From an uncultured Oscillospiraceae bacterium (GTDB taxonomy: Bacteria; Bacillota; Clostridia; Oscillospirales; Acutalibacteraceae), in the NCBI GenBank assembly GCA_900552115.1, contig URYP01000002.1:1-52270 (forward strand): a stretch of 52,270 bases of DNA, read 5' to 3'. The notes under the pieces are model-generated. The model did no database searches, was not told where the DNA came from, and saw only the letters and a list, made by a program, of their open reading frames with translations. Position 1 is the stretch's first letter, and the number at the start of each line of letters is the position of its first letter. Below are positions 41,278 through 49,433 of this stretch, one piece after another. Both the position numbers and the translations under genes were made by a program.

Positions 41278-42405
41278 CTACAGATCGGGACCATCCTCGG
41301 GATAGGTCACGTTGGGATCCCCCTGGAAATTCTCCGGCAGGGGCAGCATTTCCACAGGCTGGACGGAGGTGATCCCACCGTAAACCGGTACGTGGATATC
41401 CTCCACCGTAAAATAGCCGGGAGCAATGACCTGCACCAGATAGGAGGCGTAAGGATGCTCATGTCCCGGTTCCAGGGACAGGGTTGCGCTCACGGTTGGC
41501 ACGGTGATGGCCGGCGTAAAACCGGAACGATTGGTTTTGGTTACCGTTATAGGGGTCGGCTCGTCGTCCTCCTCCAGGAAAATCGTCACCGTGGCGTTCT
41601 CAATCGGGATCGCCTCGCGGGCTTTAAAGACCTGTACCTGCAGCCGGCCGAAATCCGTCAGTTCTGGCCCGCCGGCACTTTCTCCGGCGCCGGGTTCGGG
41701 AGGGAAGGCCTCCTGCTCTCCTGCGTCGGGATCGGACATTAAATCGCGGTCTTCGGCCGGTTCCGGAGCCGGCATGTTTTTTATATCCATGTCGGGCGAA
41801 TCCATCGGCGAATCGTCCACAACCGCAGACTCCCCATCGTCAAATTGCATCCCTTCCATATTCGGTACCGGGGCTTCAAAGTTGTCTAAACCCATTGGCG
41901 CGTCATCCTTAGCCGCGTTTTCCCCGGTGCCGATGCCGTTGGTTTCCCCTTCCAGAGCGGCCGATCGCATGTAGGGGGCTTCCAGTTCCTCCTGTGTGAT
42001 ACCGGAGGCCCGATTGTTGTGCTTCATACGCGGATGCCGTCCATCCGGGTCGGCGAGGATCAGTGGGCGATCCCCCGGTGCATCCGGTTCCTCATAAGTG
42101 TCTTCACATGTCGTTTCGTCCACGGGAGGGAGTGGAGACGTCTCTTCTTCCTCCTCTAGGATCATGGCTGGCTCCTCCCGCGGCAGGACGGCCGCGGTGG
42201 GCATGCTGGTTTCGTCCGACAAAATCGGATCCTCCAGGATTCCGGATGCGGACGGAATAGGGTCGTCTGCCGGCGCCGCAGCCGGAACGGCCGGGTTCTC
42301 TTCTTGTGCGGAGGCCATTTGAGCGGCGTATTGTTTTTGGAAACGGAGCAGTTCCTGCGTGTACTGATGAATGAGCTGTTCCAAATCCTGTGCGGAATCG
42401 TTCAT
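41278..42405 (-). CDS. Acidic protein with coiled coil and C-terminal Cna-B-like domain
   Basis: A 375-residue protein I do not recognise as a named family. Residues about 1-35 form a coiled coil (LEQLIHQYTQELLRFQKQY); residues about 40-245 are low-complexity, very acidic and proline/methionine-rich; the last about 120 residues form a compact beta domain (LQVQVFKAREAIPIENATV, GHEHPYASYLVQVIAPGYF) that resembles Cna-B/carboxypeptidase-regulatory beta sandwiches. ATG 42405 has AGGGTG 6 nt before it. Six nt separate it from the SpoIID-like gene, so it probably is the first gene of this operon and could scaffold it at the spore surface. Confidence 0.75.
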   Translation of the reverse strand: MNDSAQDLEQLIHQYTQELLRFQKQYAAQMASAQEENPAVPAAAPADDPIPSASGILEDPILSDETSMPTAAVLPREEPAMILEEEEETSPLPPVDETTCEDTYEEPDAPGDRPLILADPDGRHPRMKHNNRASGITQEELEAPYMRSAALEGETNGIGTGENAAKDDAPMGLDNFEAPVPNMEGMQFDDGESAVVDDSPMDSPDMDIKNMPAPEPAEDRDLMSDPDAGEQEAFPPEPGAGESAGGPELTDFGRLQVQVFKAREAIPIENATVTIFLEEDDEPTPITVTKTNRSGFTPAITVPTVSATLSLEPGHEHPYASYLVQVIAPGYFTVEDIHVPVYGGITSVQPVEMLPLPENFQGDPNVTYPEDGPDL

Positions 42406-42433
42406 ACGTATCACCCTGCCTTTCTCGACATCA

Positions 42434-42463
42434 TGTATATGAAAGGAACTGGGGAAATAGTCA
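42434..42463 (-). promoter_or_regulatory. Candidate sigma-E promoter of the SpoIID-like/spoVB operon
   Basis: On the minus strand TGACTATT (42463-42456) matches six of eight positions of the sigma-E -35 (GKMATATT); 14 nt on, CATATACA (42441-42434) resembles the -10 CATACAMT. A start near 42427 gives a 22-nt leader to the ATG. spoVB is sigma-E dependent in B. subtilis, consistent with this call. Confidence 0.4.
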
Positions 42464-42580
42464 TGAATTCCTTGGCTGTATTCCTTGCGGATTGGATACC
42501 TCTTATCCCTCGATAAAATTGATTATCAGCAAAACTTGAAAGTGCAAAAGCGGCAGGTTGCAAAATGGATGGTATTTTTC

Positions 42581-42609
42581 TTGACTTTTGCAAAAAAATC
42601 CGTTATAAT
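42581..42609 (+). promoter_or_regulatory. Sigma-A promoter of citrate synthase
   Basis: TTGACT (42581-42586), 17 bp, TATAAT (42604-42609). Near-consensus; it lies 46 nt before the ATG. Confidence 0.85.
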
Positions 42610-42654
42610 AAAACTTCCATATTCAGGGAATACACAGGAAGGGAGCGTCGCCAC

Positions 42655-44022
42655 ATGGATCGTCTGGAACAGGTGTCGAACCGGGAGGCGGTTGACCGGT
42701 TGTGCGACGAGTTTTGGAAAAACAACCGTATCGACAGCAAAAAATTTGAACAGTACGATATTAAAAGAGGCTTGCGCAATGCCGATGGCACCGGTGTAAA
42801 AGCAGGTCTTACCCAAATATGCAACGTGCATGGGTTTGTGATGAACGAAGGTGAAAAATCGCCCGAGGAGGGCCGTCTGATTTACCGGGGAATCGATATT
42901 CACGATCTGGTAAACGGCTGCATGAAGGAAGGCCGGTTCGGCTTTGAGGAAATCGTCTGGCTGTTGGTGTTCGGCAGCCTGCCCAATGCCGAGCGGCTAG
43001 AGGCGTTTCAGCGGGTGCTGGATGCCTGCCGTGCGCTGCCACCCTCTTTTGCGGAAGATATGATCATTAAGGCGCCGTCTCCCAATATCATGAATAAAAT
43101 GGCGCGTTCTGTACTGGCGCTGTATTCGTATGACAGCAATCCAGAGGATCCTTCCATGGAAAACCGGCTCAAACAGACTGTGTCGCTGATTGCCATGCTG
43201 CCGAACATCATGGCCTGTGCCTATCAGGTCAAACGTCGGTATTACGACCAGGAAAATTTCTTTTTAAACCAGCTGAAGCCCGGCCAGTCGACGGCGGAGA
43301 CCATTCTCAACGGCCTGCGGCAAAACGGCGAATTTACACCGGAGGAAGCCCATCTGCTGGATCTGTGCCTAATGCTGCATGCTGAGCACGGCGGCGGCAA
43401 CAATTCCACGTTTACCACCCGGGTGCTGGCTTCGTCGGGTACCGACCTGTATTCGGCAATCGCCGGTGCCATTGGTTCGCTAAAAGGGCCGCTGCACGGT
43501 GGCGCGAACGCCAAAGTGCTGGAAATGAAAGAAGCCATCAAAGCCGGCGTCAAGAATTGGGAGGACGACGATGAGGTGCGGCATTTCCTGAAACGGCTTA
43601 TTGAAAAGAAAGAGGGCGACCGATCCGGACTCATTTATGGAATGGGGCACGCCATTTACACCGTTTCGGACCCACGGGCGGTCATCCTGAAACAATATGC
43701 GTATAAAGTGGCGGAACAGAACGGCTGCGGTGCGGAATTCCGCCTTTTGGAGGCGGTGGAACGTCTCACACCCTCCGTGTTCGCTGAGGTAAAGGGTTCC
43801 GACAAGACCATGTGCGCCAACGTCGACCTCTATTCCGGTTTGGTGTACCAGTCACTGGGGATCGGACCGGAGCTGTACACACCCATGTTTGCCGTCGCGC
43901 GGGTTGCGGGCTGGTGCGCGCACTACATGGAAGAGGTCTTTACCAGCGGACGGATTATCCGGCCGGCGTATAAAGCGATTGCCCATCCACAGCCATACAC
44001 CCCGCTGGCGCAGCGTTCCTGA
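42655..44022 (+). CDS. Citrate synthase (citrate/2-methylcitrate synthase type)
   Basis: A 455-residue citrate synthase. Catalytic segments: LMLHAEHGGGNNSTF with the first catalytic His, GPLHGGANAKV, GMGHAIYTVSDPRA with the second His, then the later Asp region. The N-terminal extension and 455-residue length fit the clostridial branch. The reaction condenses oxaloacetate and acetyl-CoA. Start ATG 42655 has GAAGGGAG upstream; longer in-frame starts precede the promoter. No other TCA-cycle gene is adjacent; the cluster probably supplies 2-oxoglutarate for glutamate. Confidence 0.93.
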   Translation: MDRLEQVSNREAVDRLCDEFWKNNRIDSKKFEQYDIKRGLRNADGTGVKAGLTQICNVHGFVMNEGEKSPEEGRLIYRGIDIHDLVNGCMKEGRFGFEEIVWLLVFGSLPNAERLEAFQRVLDACRALPPSFAEDMIIKAPSPNIMNKMARSVLALYSYDSNPEDPSMENRLKQTVSLIAMLPNIMACAYQVKRRYYDQENFFLNQLKPGQSTAETILNGLRQNGEFTPEEAHLLDLCLMLHAEHGGGNNSTFTTRVLASSGTDLYSAIAGAIGSLKGPLHGGANAKVLEMKEAIKAGVKNWEDDDEVRHFLKRLIEKKEGDRSGLIYGMGHAIYTVSDPRAVILKQYAYKVAEQNGCGAEFRLLEAVERLTPSVFAEVKGSDKTMCANVDLYSGLVYQSLGIGPELYTPMFAVARVAGWCAHYMEEVFTSGRIIRPAYKAIAHPQPYTPLAQRS

Positions 44023-44027
44023 CATAT

Positions 44028-44059
44028 AAAAAAGCTGCCGGATATCCGGCAGCTTTTTT
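44028..44059. terminator. Perfect palindromic bidirectional terminator
   Basis: AAAAAAGCTGCCGGAT (44028-44043) and its exact complement (44044-44059), with A6 and T6 runs at the outside, serve both citrate synthase and the convergent zinc-ribbon gene. Confidence 0.9.
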
Positions 44060-44078
44060 GTTCGCCTGCGGGTTAGAA

Positions 44079-44744
44079 TCACAGGGAATTGTAAAAAATA
44101 CTGAAAACAGAATTGGCCAGGGCGACAGCCAGAGCGATGATGTTAAGGATGCGTCCGGTCTGGTTTGGCAGGCCACGGCGAATGTCCTGATTGGCCATGA
44201 CTAGCCCGGGAATGGAGCAACAATAGGTGACCAGCGGCAGCAGGATACCAAACACGATACCGATGATGCCAAGCACGGTAGGCGCCGTGCGCTTGCGGGG
44301 CACCTGCGCGTATGGATAGGGCAGCTGTCCATAGCCGGGCGCACCGGTATAAGAAGACGGCTGCCCATAGCCGGTAGTACCGGTGGCCGGTGGGTACGCC
44401 TGCCCGTATGAAGGAGGCTGAACGGTGGGCTGCGACGGATAGGCGGGCGGCTGGGGAACCGCTCCTTGGGGCGGCTGCACTGGCGGCGGAACGGTCCCGA
44501 CTGCGGGGGCGGTAGGCTGCGGCGGGTAGGCGGGAGCTTGAGGAATCGCTCCCTGTGGCGGCTGCGACGGATAGGCGGGCGGCTGGGAAATCGCTCCTTG
44601 GGGCGGCTGCACCGGCGGCGAAACGGTCCCGGCTACGGGAGTGGGAGAGCTGCCCGGTGAAAGCGGCGTTAAAGAGGCGCCGCAGACCGTACAAAATACG
44701 GCATCGTCTGTGCACACAGCACCGCATTGCGCGCATGGTTTCAT
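44079..44744 (-). CDS. Zinc-ribbon, proline-rich repeat membrane protein
   Basis: A 221-residue protein. The N terminus has a zinc ribbon (CAQCG and CTVCG, residues about 4-22), then about 115 residues of Pro/Gln/Ala/Tyr-rich repeats of the PPVQPPQGAxxQPPAYPSQP type, then two hydrophobic segments (about 155-185 and 200-218) separated by a loop. Such zinc-ribbon/DUF4190-like proteins are common, of unknown function. I use ATG 44744 with AAAGG 9 nt upstream; an ATG at 44753 is too close to it. The repeat region contains an 80-bp direct repeat. TTGACA/GATACA (44808-44780) forms a promoter. Confidence 0.75.
   Translation of the reverse strand: MKPCAQCGAVCTDDAVFCTVCGASLTPLSPGSSPTPVAGTVSPPVQPPQGAISQPPAYPSQPPQGAIPQAPAYPPQPTAPAVGTVPPPVQPPQGAVPQPPAYPSQPTVQPPSYGQAYPPATGTTGYGQPSSYTGAPGYGQLPYPYAQVPRKRTAPTVLGIIGIVFGILLPLVTYCCSIPGLVMANQDIRRGLPNQTGRILNIIALAVALANSVFSIFYNSL
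44428..44507 (-). repeat. 80-bp direct repeat, copy 1, in the proline-rich gene
   Basis: This 80-bp stretch is about 74 of 80 identical to 44560-44639, offset by 132 bp (44 codons, in frame). It encodes the repeated QPPQGAxxQPPAYPSQP segment. Confidence 0.8.
44560..44639 (-). repeat. 80-bp direct repeat, copy 2, in the proline-rich gene
   Basis: Second copy of the repeat at 44428-44507; a more divergent partial copy lies between them at about 44521-44559, so the region probably grew by unequal exchange. Confidence 0.8.
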
Positions 44745-44779
44745 AGCGTTCATCCTTTCTCAGCGGGGATGGGGTATCC

Positions 44780-44808
44780 TGTATCTTTACTGTAGCAGTT
44801 TTTGTCAA
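44780..44808 (-). promoter_or_regulatory. Promoter of the zinc-ribbon gene
   Basis: Minus-strand TTGACA (44808-44803), 17 bp, GATACA (44785-44780). The -35 is perfect and the -10 weak. Confidence 0.5.
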
Positions 44809-44828
44809 AAAAAGAAAGGGGTTAGTCT

Positions 44829-44930
44829 ATGGAAAAAATAATTTTGGCTGCCAATACCCACCAAACGGCGTTTCCGGGGAGGAATACAGGTTTTTTGCGG
44901 GAAAGCATTGCCCATTGTTTCATTTCGTAG
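44829..44930 (+). CDS. Possible 33-residue small protein
   Basis: An ATG at 44829 with AAAGGGG 8-9 nt before it opens a 33-codon frame beginning MEKIILAANTHQ and ending at TAG 44928-44930, just before the TATAAT of the next gene. The frame shows no known motif or membrane segment. It may be a real small gene or chance; supported only by the ribosome site. Confidence 0.3.
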   Translation: MEKIILAANTHQTAFPGRNTGFLRESIAHCFIS

Positions 44931-44936
44931 TATAAT
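44908..44936 (+). promoter_or_regulatory. Promoter of the membrane protein at 44982
   Basis: TTGCCC (44908-44913), 17 bp, TATAAT (44931-44936). A start near 44943 is only a few nt from the first ATG (44946), favouring the downstream ATG (44982) as the true start. Confidence 0.6.
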
Positions 44937-44981
44937 CAGACGGTAATGTTCAAGATCAAGGGAAAGGCATGGGTTGCTATC

Positions 44982-46067
44982 ATGCGGAGTAGTCTTAAAA
45001 AATGGATGGTCTGGGTCTCTGTCGCCGCGGCGGCTGTTTTGCTTTTTATACGGCTGGTGGCCATTCCCGAGGGATGGCTTCCCTCTATCGCCGGCATACG
45101 CCCGCAGGAATGGATCACGTTTGCCGTTTGCGGCGTAGTGGTTATCCTGTTCATTTTGTGCCGGTTATGCCGGGAGCCGGCGGCGCCAATCGACCGCCGC
45201 CAGCTCGCGTCGGTTTCTACCGTATCCATTTTATGCGGCGCTGCGCTGCTGTTATGTACCCTGTTTGACCTGGGCAGTTGGATATTGACCGGAAAAACGC
45301 CTCCTCCCAACGAAGCGGTTATCAGCGGGGTCGACGGTGCGCTGCTGATTTTAACAATACTTTTCGGCATTTGGGGCGGCGCGTTCCTGATGCGGCTGGG
45401 TTTTACTTGGATGACACGGGATGTGAGCGAGCACGGCCGCATGCGCCTGATGGCGCTGACTCCCATGATCTGGGGATGGATGCGCCTGGCCCGCTACGTG
45501 GTATCGTATGCCAGCGCGGTGGACATCAAACGCAATCTCAGCGAATTCCTGATGCTGATTTTTACCATCCTGTTTTTCTTTTCTTTTGCGCGGTACGTGG
45601 GGGCGGTGGGTAAGCCTGAGGTGAAATCCCCCATGCTGATGTTTTACGCCTGCTCAGCGATGATTTTATCCGTGACGTCGGCGGTATTCCGTCTGGCCGG
45701 GTATTGGATGGACGGCATCGAGGTTTACGCCACGCAGATGGCGGGGGCGACGGATTTGGCGGTCGGTCTGATGGCTTTGGCCTTGATAATCGGTGTGGCT
45801 TACACCCGCCGCACAGACACGGTTTACGAGCTGGTCGGGGTCGAGCATCCGGAATGGCTGCTTTCTGAAGACGAGCCGCAGCAGCATTCGACAGCGGAAC
45901 CGGCGGCAGAAAAGCCGGAACCGGACGCCGCGGAGCAGGAAACGGTGCGGGAAACAACAGCGGAGGAAACCCCGGCGCCGGCGGCCTCCGCTGCCGAAAC
46001 GGCGGCGGGCAAAGAGGATTATCAGGTGGATGATATTCTCGACGAAATCTATAAGGATAAGCCATGA
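44982..46067 (+). CDS. Polytopic membrane protein of unknown function with acidic tail
   Basis: A membrane protein of about 361 residues that I do not recognise. Seven or so hydrophobic segments occur up to about residue 275, including VSVAAAAVLLFIRLV, ILFGIWGGAFLMRLGFTW and LIFTILFFFSFARYV. A final roughly 80 residues are Glu/Ala/Pro-rich and cytoplasmic (PAAEKPEPDAAEQ), ending in DDILDEIYKDKP. An in-frame ATG at 44946 is an alternative, but it nearly coincides with the transcription start. GGGAAAGG is 14 nt before 44982. It stands alone between zinc-ribbon and gap genes. Confidence 0.7.
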   Translation: MRSSLKKWMVWVSVAAAAVLLFIRLVAIPEGWLPSIAGIRPQEWITFAVCGVVVILFILCRLCREPAAPIDRRQLASVSTVSILCGAALLLCTLFDLGSWILTGKTPPPNEAVISGVDGALLILTILFGIWGGAFLMRLGFTWMTRDVSEHGRMRLMALTPMIWGWMRLARYVVSYASAVDIKRNLSEFLMLIFTILFFFSFARYVGAVGKPEVKSPMLMFYACSAMILSVTSAVFRLAGYWMDGIEVYATQMAGATDLAVGLMALALIIGVAYTRRTDTVYELVGVEHPEWLLSEDEPQQHSTAEPAAEKPEPDAAEQETVRETTAEETPAPAASAAETAAGKEDYQVDDILDEIYKDKP

Positions 46068-46146
46068 GAAACCTGGGCATAAGCCGGGATGATTTGGGCA
46101 ATCCTAACAAAAGTATGAATAAGTCGTGAAATCCTTAACAAACTCC

Positions 46147-46175
46147 TTGAAAAAATTGACAAAAGAGTTTAGAAT
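46147..46175 (+). promoter_or_regulatory. Promoter of gap
   Basis: TTGAAA (46147-46152), 17 bp, TAGAAT (46170-46175). A perfect TTGACA at 46156-46161 overlaps it and could pair with TACGAA at 46179-46184. Confidence 0.6.
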
Positions 46176-46209
46176 GGATACGAAATTTGAGCAATGGAGG
46201 AATTATATC

Positions 46210-47223
46210 ATGGCTGTTAAAGTAGCAATCAATGGTTTTGGCCGTATCGGCCGTCTGGCTTTCCGGCAGATGTTTGGTGCCGAAGGATATGAAATTGTCG
46301 CGATCAACGATCTGACCGACCCGAAAATGCTGGCGCACCTGCTGAAGTATGACTCGGCTCAGGGCCGTTATGCGCTGGGCGATACCGTTCAGGCAAAAGA
46401 ATCGTCCATCGTGGTGGACGGCAAAGAGATCAAGATTTATTCTGAGAAAAACGCCGCCGACCTGCCGTGGGGCGAACTGGGCGTGGATGTGGTGCTGGAG
46501 TGCACCGGCTTCTACTGCTCCAAAGAAAAATCGCAGGCCCACATCGACGCGGGCGCCAAAAAAGTGGTTATTTCCGCGCCGGCCGGCAGCGACCTGAAAA
46601 CCATCGTTTACAGCGTGAACGAGAATATCCTGACGAAGGACGACACCATCATTTCGGCGGCTTCCTGCACCACCAACTGCTTGGCTCCTATGGCCAAAGC
46701 CCTGAATGATTATGCGCCCATCCAGAGCGGTATCATGTCCACCATCCATGCCTATACTGGCGACCAGATGATTCTGGACGGCCCGCACCGCAAGGGTGAC
46801 CTGCGCCGTGCGCGCGCCGGCGCCGTCAATATTGTTCCGAACTCCACCGGTGCGGCGAAAGCCATCGGCCTGGTTATTCCGGAACTCAACGGCAAACTGA
46901 TCGGTTCCGCGCAGCGCGTGCCGGTTCCCACTGGTTCCACCACCATTCTGACGGCGGTCGTCAAAGGCAAAGACGTCACGGTGGACGGCATCAACGCGGC
47001 TATGAAAGCGGCTTCCTCCGAGTCTTTCGGTTACAATACGGATGAAATCGTGTCTTCCGACGTGATCGGCATTCGCTATGGTTCCCTGTTCGATTCCACC
47101 CAGACCATGGTGAGCAAGATCAGCGACGATCTGTACGAGGTTCAGGTCGTTTCCTGGTACGACAACGAAAACTCCTACACCAGCCAGATGGTCCGCACCA
47201 TCAAATATTTCGCGGAAATCTAA
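46210..47223 (+). CDS. gap: Glyceraldehyde-3-phosphate dehydrogenase, type I
   Basis: A 337-residue NAD-dependent GAPDH of glycolysis. INGFGRIGRLAFR (7-19) binds NAD, Asp34 confers NAD preference, the catalytic Cys153 lies in ASCTTNCLAPMAK and His180 in TIHAYTGDQ; RRARAGAVNIVPNSTGAAKA is the phosphate-binding region. Length is standard. Start ATG 46210 follows GGAGG. Codon use is strongly biased to C/G-ending codons relative to neighbours, consistent with high expression. Monocistronic with its own promoter and terminator. Confidence 0.97.
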   Translation: MAVKVAINGFGRIGRLAFRQMFGAEGYEIVAINDLTDPKMLAHLLKYDSAQGRYALGDTVQAKESSIVVDGKEIKIYSEKNAADLPWGELGVDVVLECTGFYCSKEKSQAHIDAGAKKVVISAPAGSDLKTIVYSVNENILTKDDTIISAASCTTNCLAPMAKALNDYAPIQSGIMSTIHAYTGDQMILDGPHRKGDLRRARAGAVNIVPNSTGAAKAIGLVIPELNGKLIGSAQRVPVPTGSTTILTAVVKGKDVTVDGINAAMKAASSESFGYNTDEIVSSDVIGIRYGSLFDSTQTMVSKISDDLYEVQVVSWYDNENSYTSQMVRTIKYFAEI

Positions 47224-47242
47224 TGGTCGTGGCTTAATCCGC

Positions 47243-47276
47243 AAACGCCCTGCCCGTTTTCGGGCAGGGCGTTTTT
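47243..47276 (+). terminator. Intrinsic terminator of gap
   Basis: AAACGCCCTGCCCG (47243-47256), TTTT loop, exact complement 47261-47274 followed by five Ts in total. Confidence 0.92.
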
Positions 47277-47316
47277 GTGTCAAAACGGACGCCAAACCAG
47301 CACTGGCAGGGATTTC

Positions 47317-47346
47317 TTGACATTCCCCCAAGATATAGGGTAAAAT
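47317..47346 (+). promoter_or_regulatory. Promoter of the topoisomerase pair
   Basis: TTGACA (47317-47322), 18 bp, TAAAAT (47341-47346), 91 nt before the first gene. Confidence 0.75.
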
Positions 47347-47437
47347 AGTTTAAAACCCTGCCGCGCAAATCGATTTACAAACGCCCATTCGGCGGGTTTA
47401 ACCGCAATTTTTATTTATCAGCAAAGGAAGGGACACA

Positions 47438-49420
47438 ATGGCATCCAAAAAACGGGAATACGGCAATGAAAGCATTGAGGTGCTGGAAGGAGCCGACCGG
47501 GTGCGCAAACGCCCGGCGGTTATTTTTGGTTCGGACGGACTGGAAGGCTGCCAGCACGCGGTGTTTGAAATATTATCCAACGCCATTGACGAAGCGCGGG
47601 AGGGCTACGGCAAACGGATTGTGACCACCCGTTATGCGGACGGCTCTATCGAGGTGCAGGACTTCGGTCGAGGCGTACCGGTGGATTACAACGAAAAACA
47701 GCAGCGCTGGAACTGGGAGCTGGTGTTCTGCGAGCTGTACGCCGGCGGCAAATACAATACCAATGCGGGCGAAAACTATGAGTTTTCCTTGGGCCTGAAC
47801 GGCCTGGGCGCCTGTGCCACACAGTATTCTGCGGAGTACATGGATGTCGAAGTGCGGCGGGACGGTTTCCTGTATAGCCTGCATTTTGAAAGAGGACAGA
47901 ACATCGGCGGCCTGAAAAAGGAACCGTATACCAAAAAGGATACTGGAACCACGGTACGCTGGAAGCCAGATCTGGACGTGTTCACCGATATTGCGGTGCC
48001 GACGGAATATTATCAGGATATTTTAAAACGGCAGGCGATCGTGAATCCGGGCCTGCTGTTTGTGTTGCGCACGCAAAACGGGCGTGGCTTTGATACGGAA
48101 GAATTCGTGTATGAAAACGGCATTGCCGATTACGTAAAGGAGATTGCCGGCGACGACCCGCTGACGGATGTGCAGATGTGGTCGGCGGAGCGCCGGGGCC
48201 GCGACCGGGAGGACAAACCGGAATACAAGGTGCGCCTGAACGTATCGCTCTGCTTTTCCAATAAAAAGAACCTGTTGGAATATTACCACAATTCCAGTTG
48301 GCTGGAGCACGGCGGCTCGCCGGAAAAGGCGGTGCGCTCGGCTTTTGTTTCCCAGATCGACGCCTACCTGAAGCAAAACGGCAAGTATTTGAAAAATGAA
48401 AGCAAGATCAGCTTTCAGGATGTGCAGGACTGCCTGATTCTGGTGTCCTCCTCATTTTCCACCCAGACGTCGTATGAGAACCAGACCAAAAAGGCGATTA
48501 ACAACAAATTTATTCAGGAGGCTATGACTGATTTCCTGCGGCATAATCTCGAGGTGTACTTCCTCGAGAACAAGACGGAAGCGGACAAGCTCTCTGAACA
48601 GGTGCTCATCAATAAGCGCAGCCGCGAAAAGGCGGAAACCACCCGGCTGAACCTGAAAAAAACGCTGTCGAGCGGCACCGACCTGATGTCCCGCGTGCAG
48701 AGCTTTGTGGATTGCCGCAGCAAAAAGGTGGAGGAACGGGAGCTGTTTATCGTGGAAGGAAAATCCGCCATGGGCGCCTGTATCCAGGCCCGCAATCCGG
48801 ATTTTCAGGCCATCATACCGGTGCGGGGTAAAATTCTAAACTGCCTGAAAGCGGAATACGATAAAATTTTTAAAAATGAAATCATCACCGATTTAATTAA
48901 AGTGCTGGGGTGCGGCGTAGAGGTCAGGACCAAGGCGAATAAAGACCTGTCCATGTTCGATCTCAGCCTGCTGCGGTGGAACAAGGTCATCATCTGCACC
49001 GATGCGGATGTGGACGGCTTCCAGATCCGCACCCTGATCCTCACGATGCTCTATCGCCTTACCCCCACCCTTATCGAGGAAGGACGGGTGTTTATCGCGG
49101 AAACGCCGCTGTATGAAATCAGTACCAAAACGGACACCTATTTTGCGTATAACGAACAGGAAAAATCGGATGTTTTGTCCGAGCTGGGGGATAAGAAGTA
49201 CACCATCCAGCGGTCCAAGGGACTGGGTGAAAACGATCCGGATATGATGTCGCTGACCACCATGAACCCCGCCACCCGGCGGCTGGTTAAGGTGGAACCG
49301 TCGGAAGCGGAGGCTACCGCGGTTATGTTTGAGACGCTGTTGGGCGACAATCTCAGCGGCCGGAAAGAATTTATCGCCGACAAGGGCAGTCTGTATCTGG
49401 AAATGGTCGACGTAAGTTAA
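47438..49420 (+). CDS. Divergent type IIA topoisomerase subunit B (GyrB/ParE-like)
   Basis: A 660-residue ATPase/TOPRIM subunit. The GHKL region has EILSNAIDEAREGY (44-57; Glu45, Asn48, Asp51) as in GyrB. Deviations: DFGRGVPVD (75-83) for DNGRGIPVD, GLNGLGACATQY (119-130) for GLHGVGxSVVNA. TOPRIM: VEGKSAMG (439-446) where gyrases have EGDSAGG, then PVRGKILN and TDADVDGFQI (521-530). The later QRSKGLGE is close to QRYKGLGE. Length is ParE-like. It starts an operon with the subunit-A gene 13 nt downstream. It is likely a second topoisomerase (IV-like) of this clade; gyrAB should be elsewhere. Confidence 0.87.
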   Translation: MASKKREYGNESIEVLEGADRVRKRPAVIFGSDGLEGCQHAVFEILSNAIDEAREGYGKRIVTTRYADGSIEVQDFGRGVPVDYNEKQQRWNWELVFCELYAGGKYNTNAGENYEFSLGLNGLGACATQYSAEYMDVEVRRDGFLYSLHFERGQNIGGLKKEPYTKKDTGTTVRWKPDLDVFTDIAVPTEYYQDILKRQAIVNPGLLFVLRTQNGRGFDTEEFVYENGIADYVKEIAGDDPLTDVQMWSAERRGRDREDKPEYKVRLNVSLCFSNKKNLLEYYHNSSWLEHGGSPEKAVRSAFVSQIDAYLKQNGKYLKNESKISFQDVQDCLILVSSSFSTQTSYENQTKKAINNKFIQEAMTDFLRHNLEVYFLENKTEADKLSEQVLINKRSREKAETTRLNLKKTLSSGTDLMSRVQSFVDCRSKKVEERELFIVEGKSAMGACIQARNPDFQAIIPVRGKILNCLKAEYDKIFKNEIITDLIKVLGCGVEVRTKANKDLSMFDLSLLRWNKVIICTDADVDGFQIRTLILTMLYRLTPTLIEEGRVFIAETPLYEISTKTDTYFAYNEQEKSDVLSELGDKKYTIQRSKGLGENDPDMMSLTTMNPATRRLVKVEPSEAEATAVMFETLLGDNLSGRKEFIADKGSLYLEMVDVS

Positions 49421-49433
49421 GGGGGGATATAGT

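Noticed and set aside
46135..47331. 398-codon minus-strand frame opposite gap
   Set aside because: Typical antisense frame created by strongly biased codons in a highly expressed gene.
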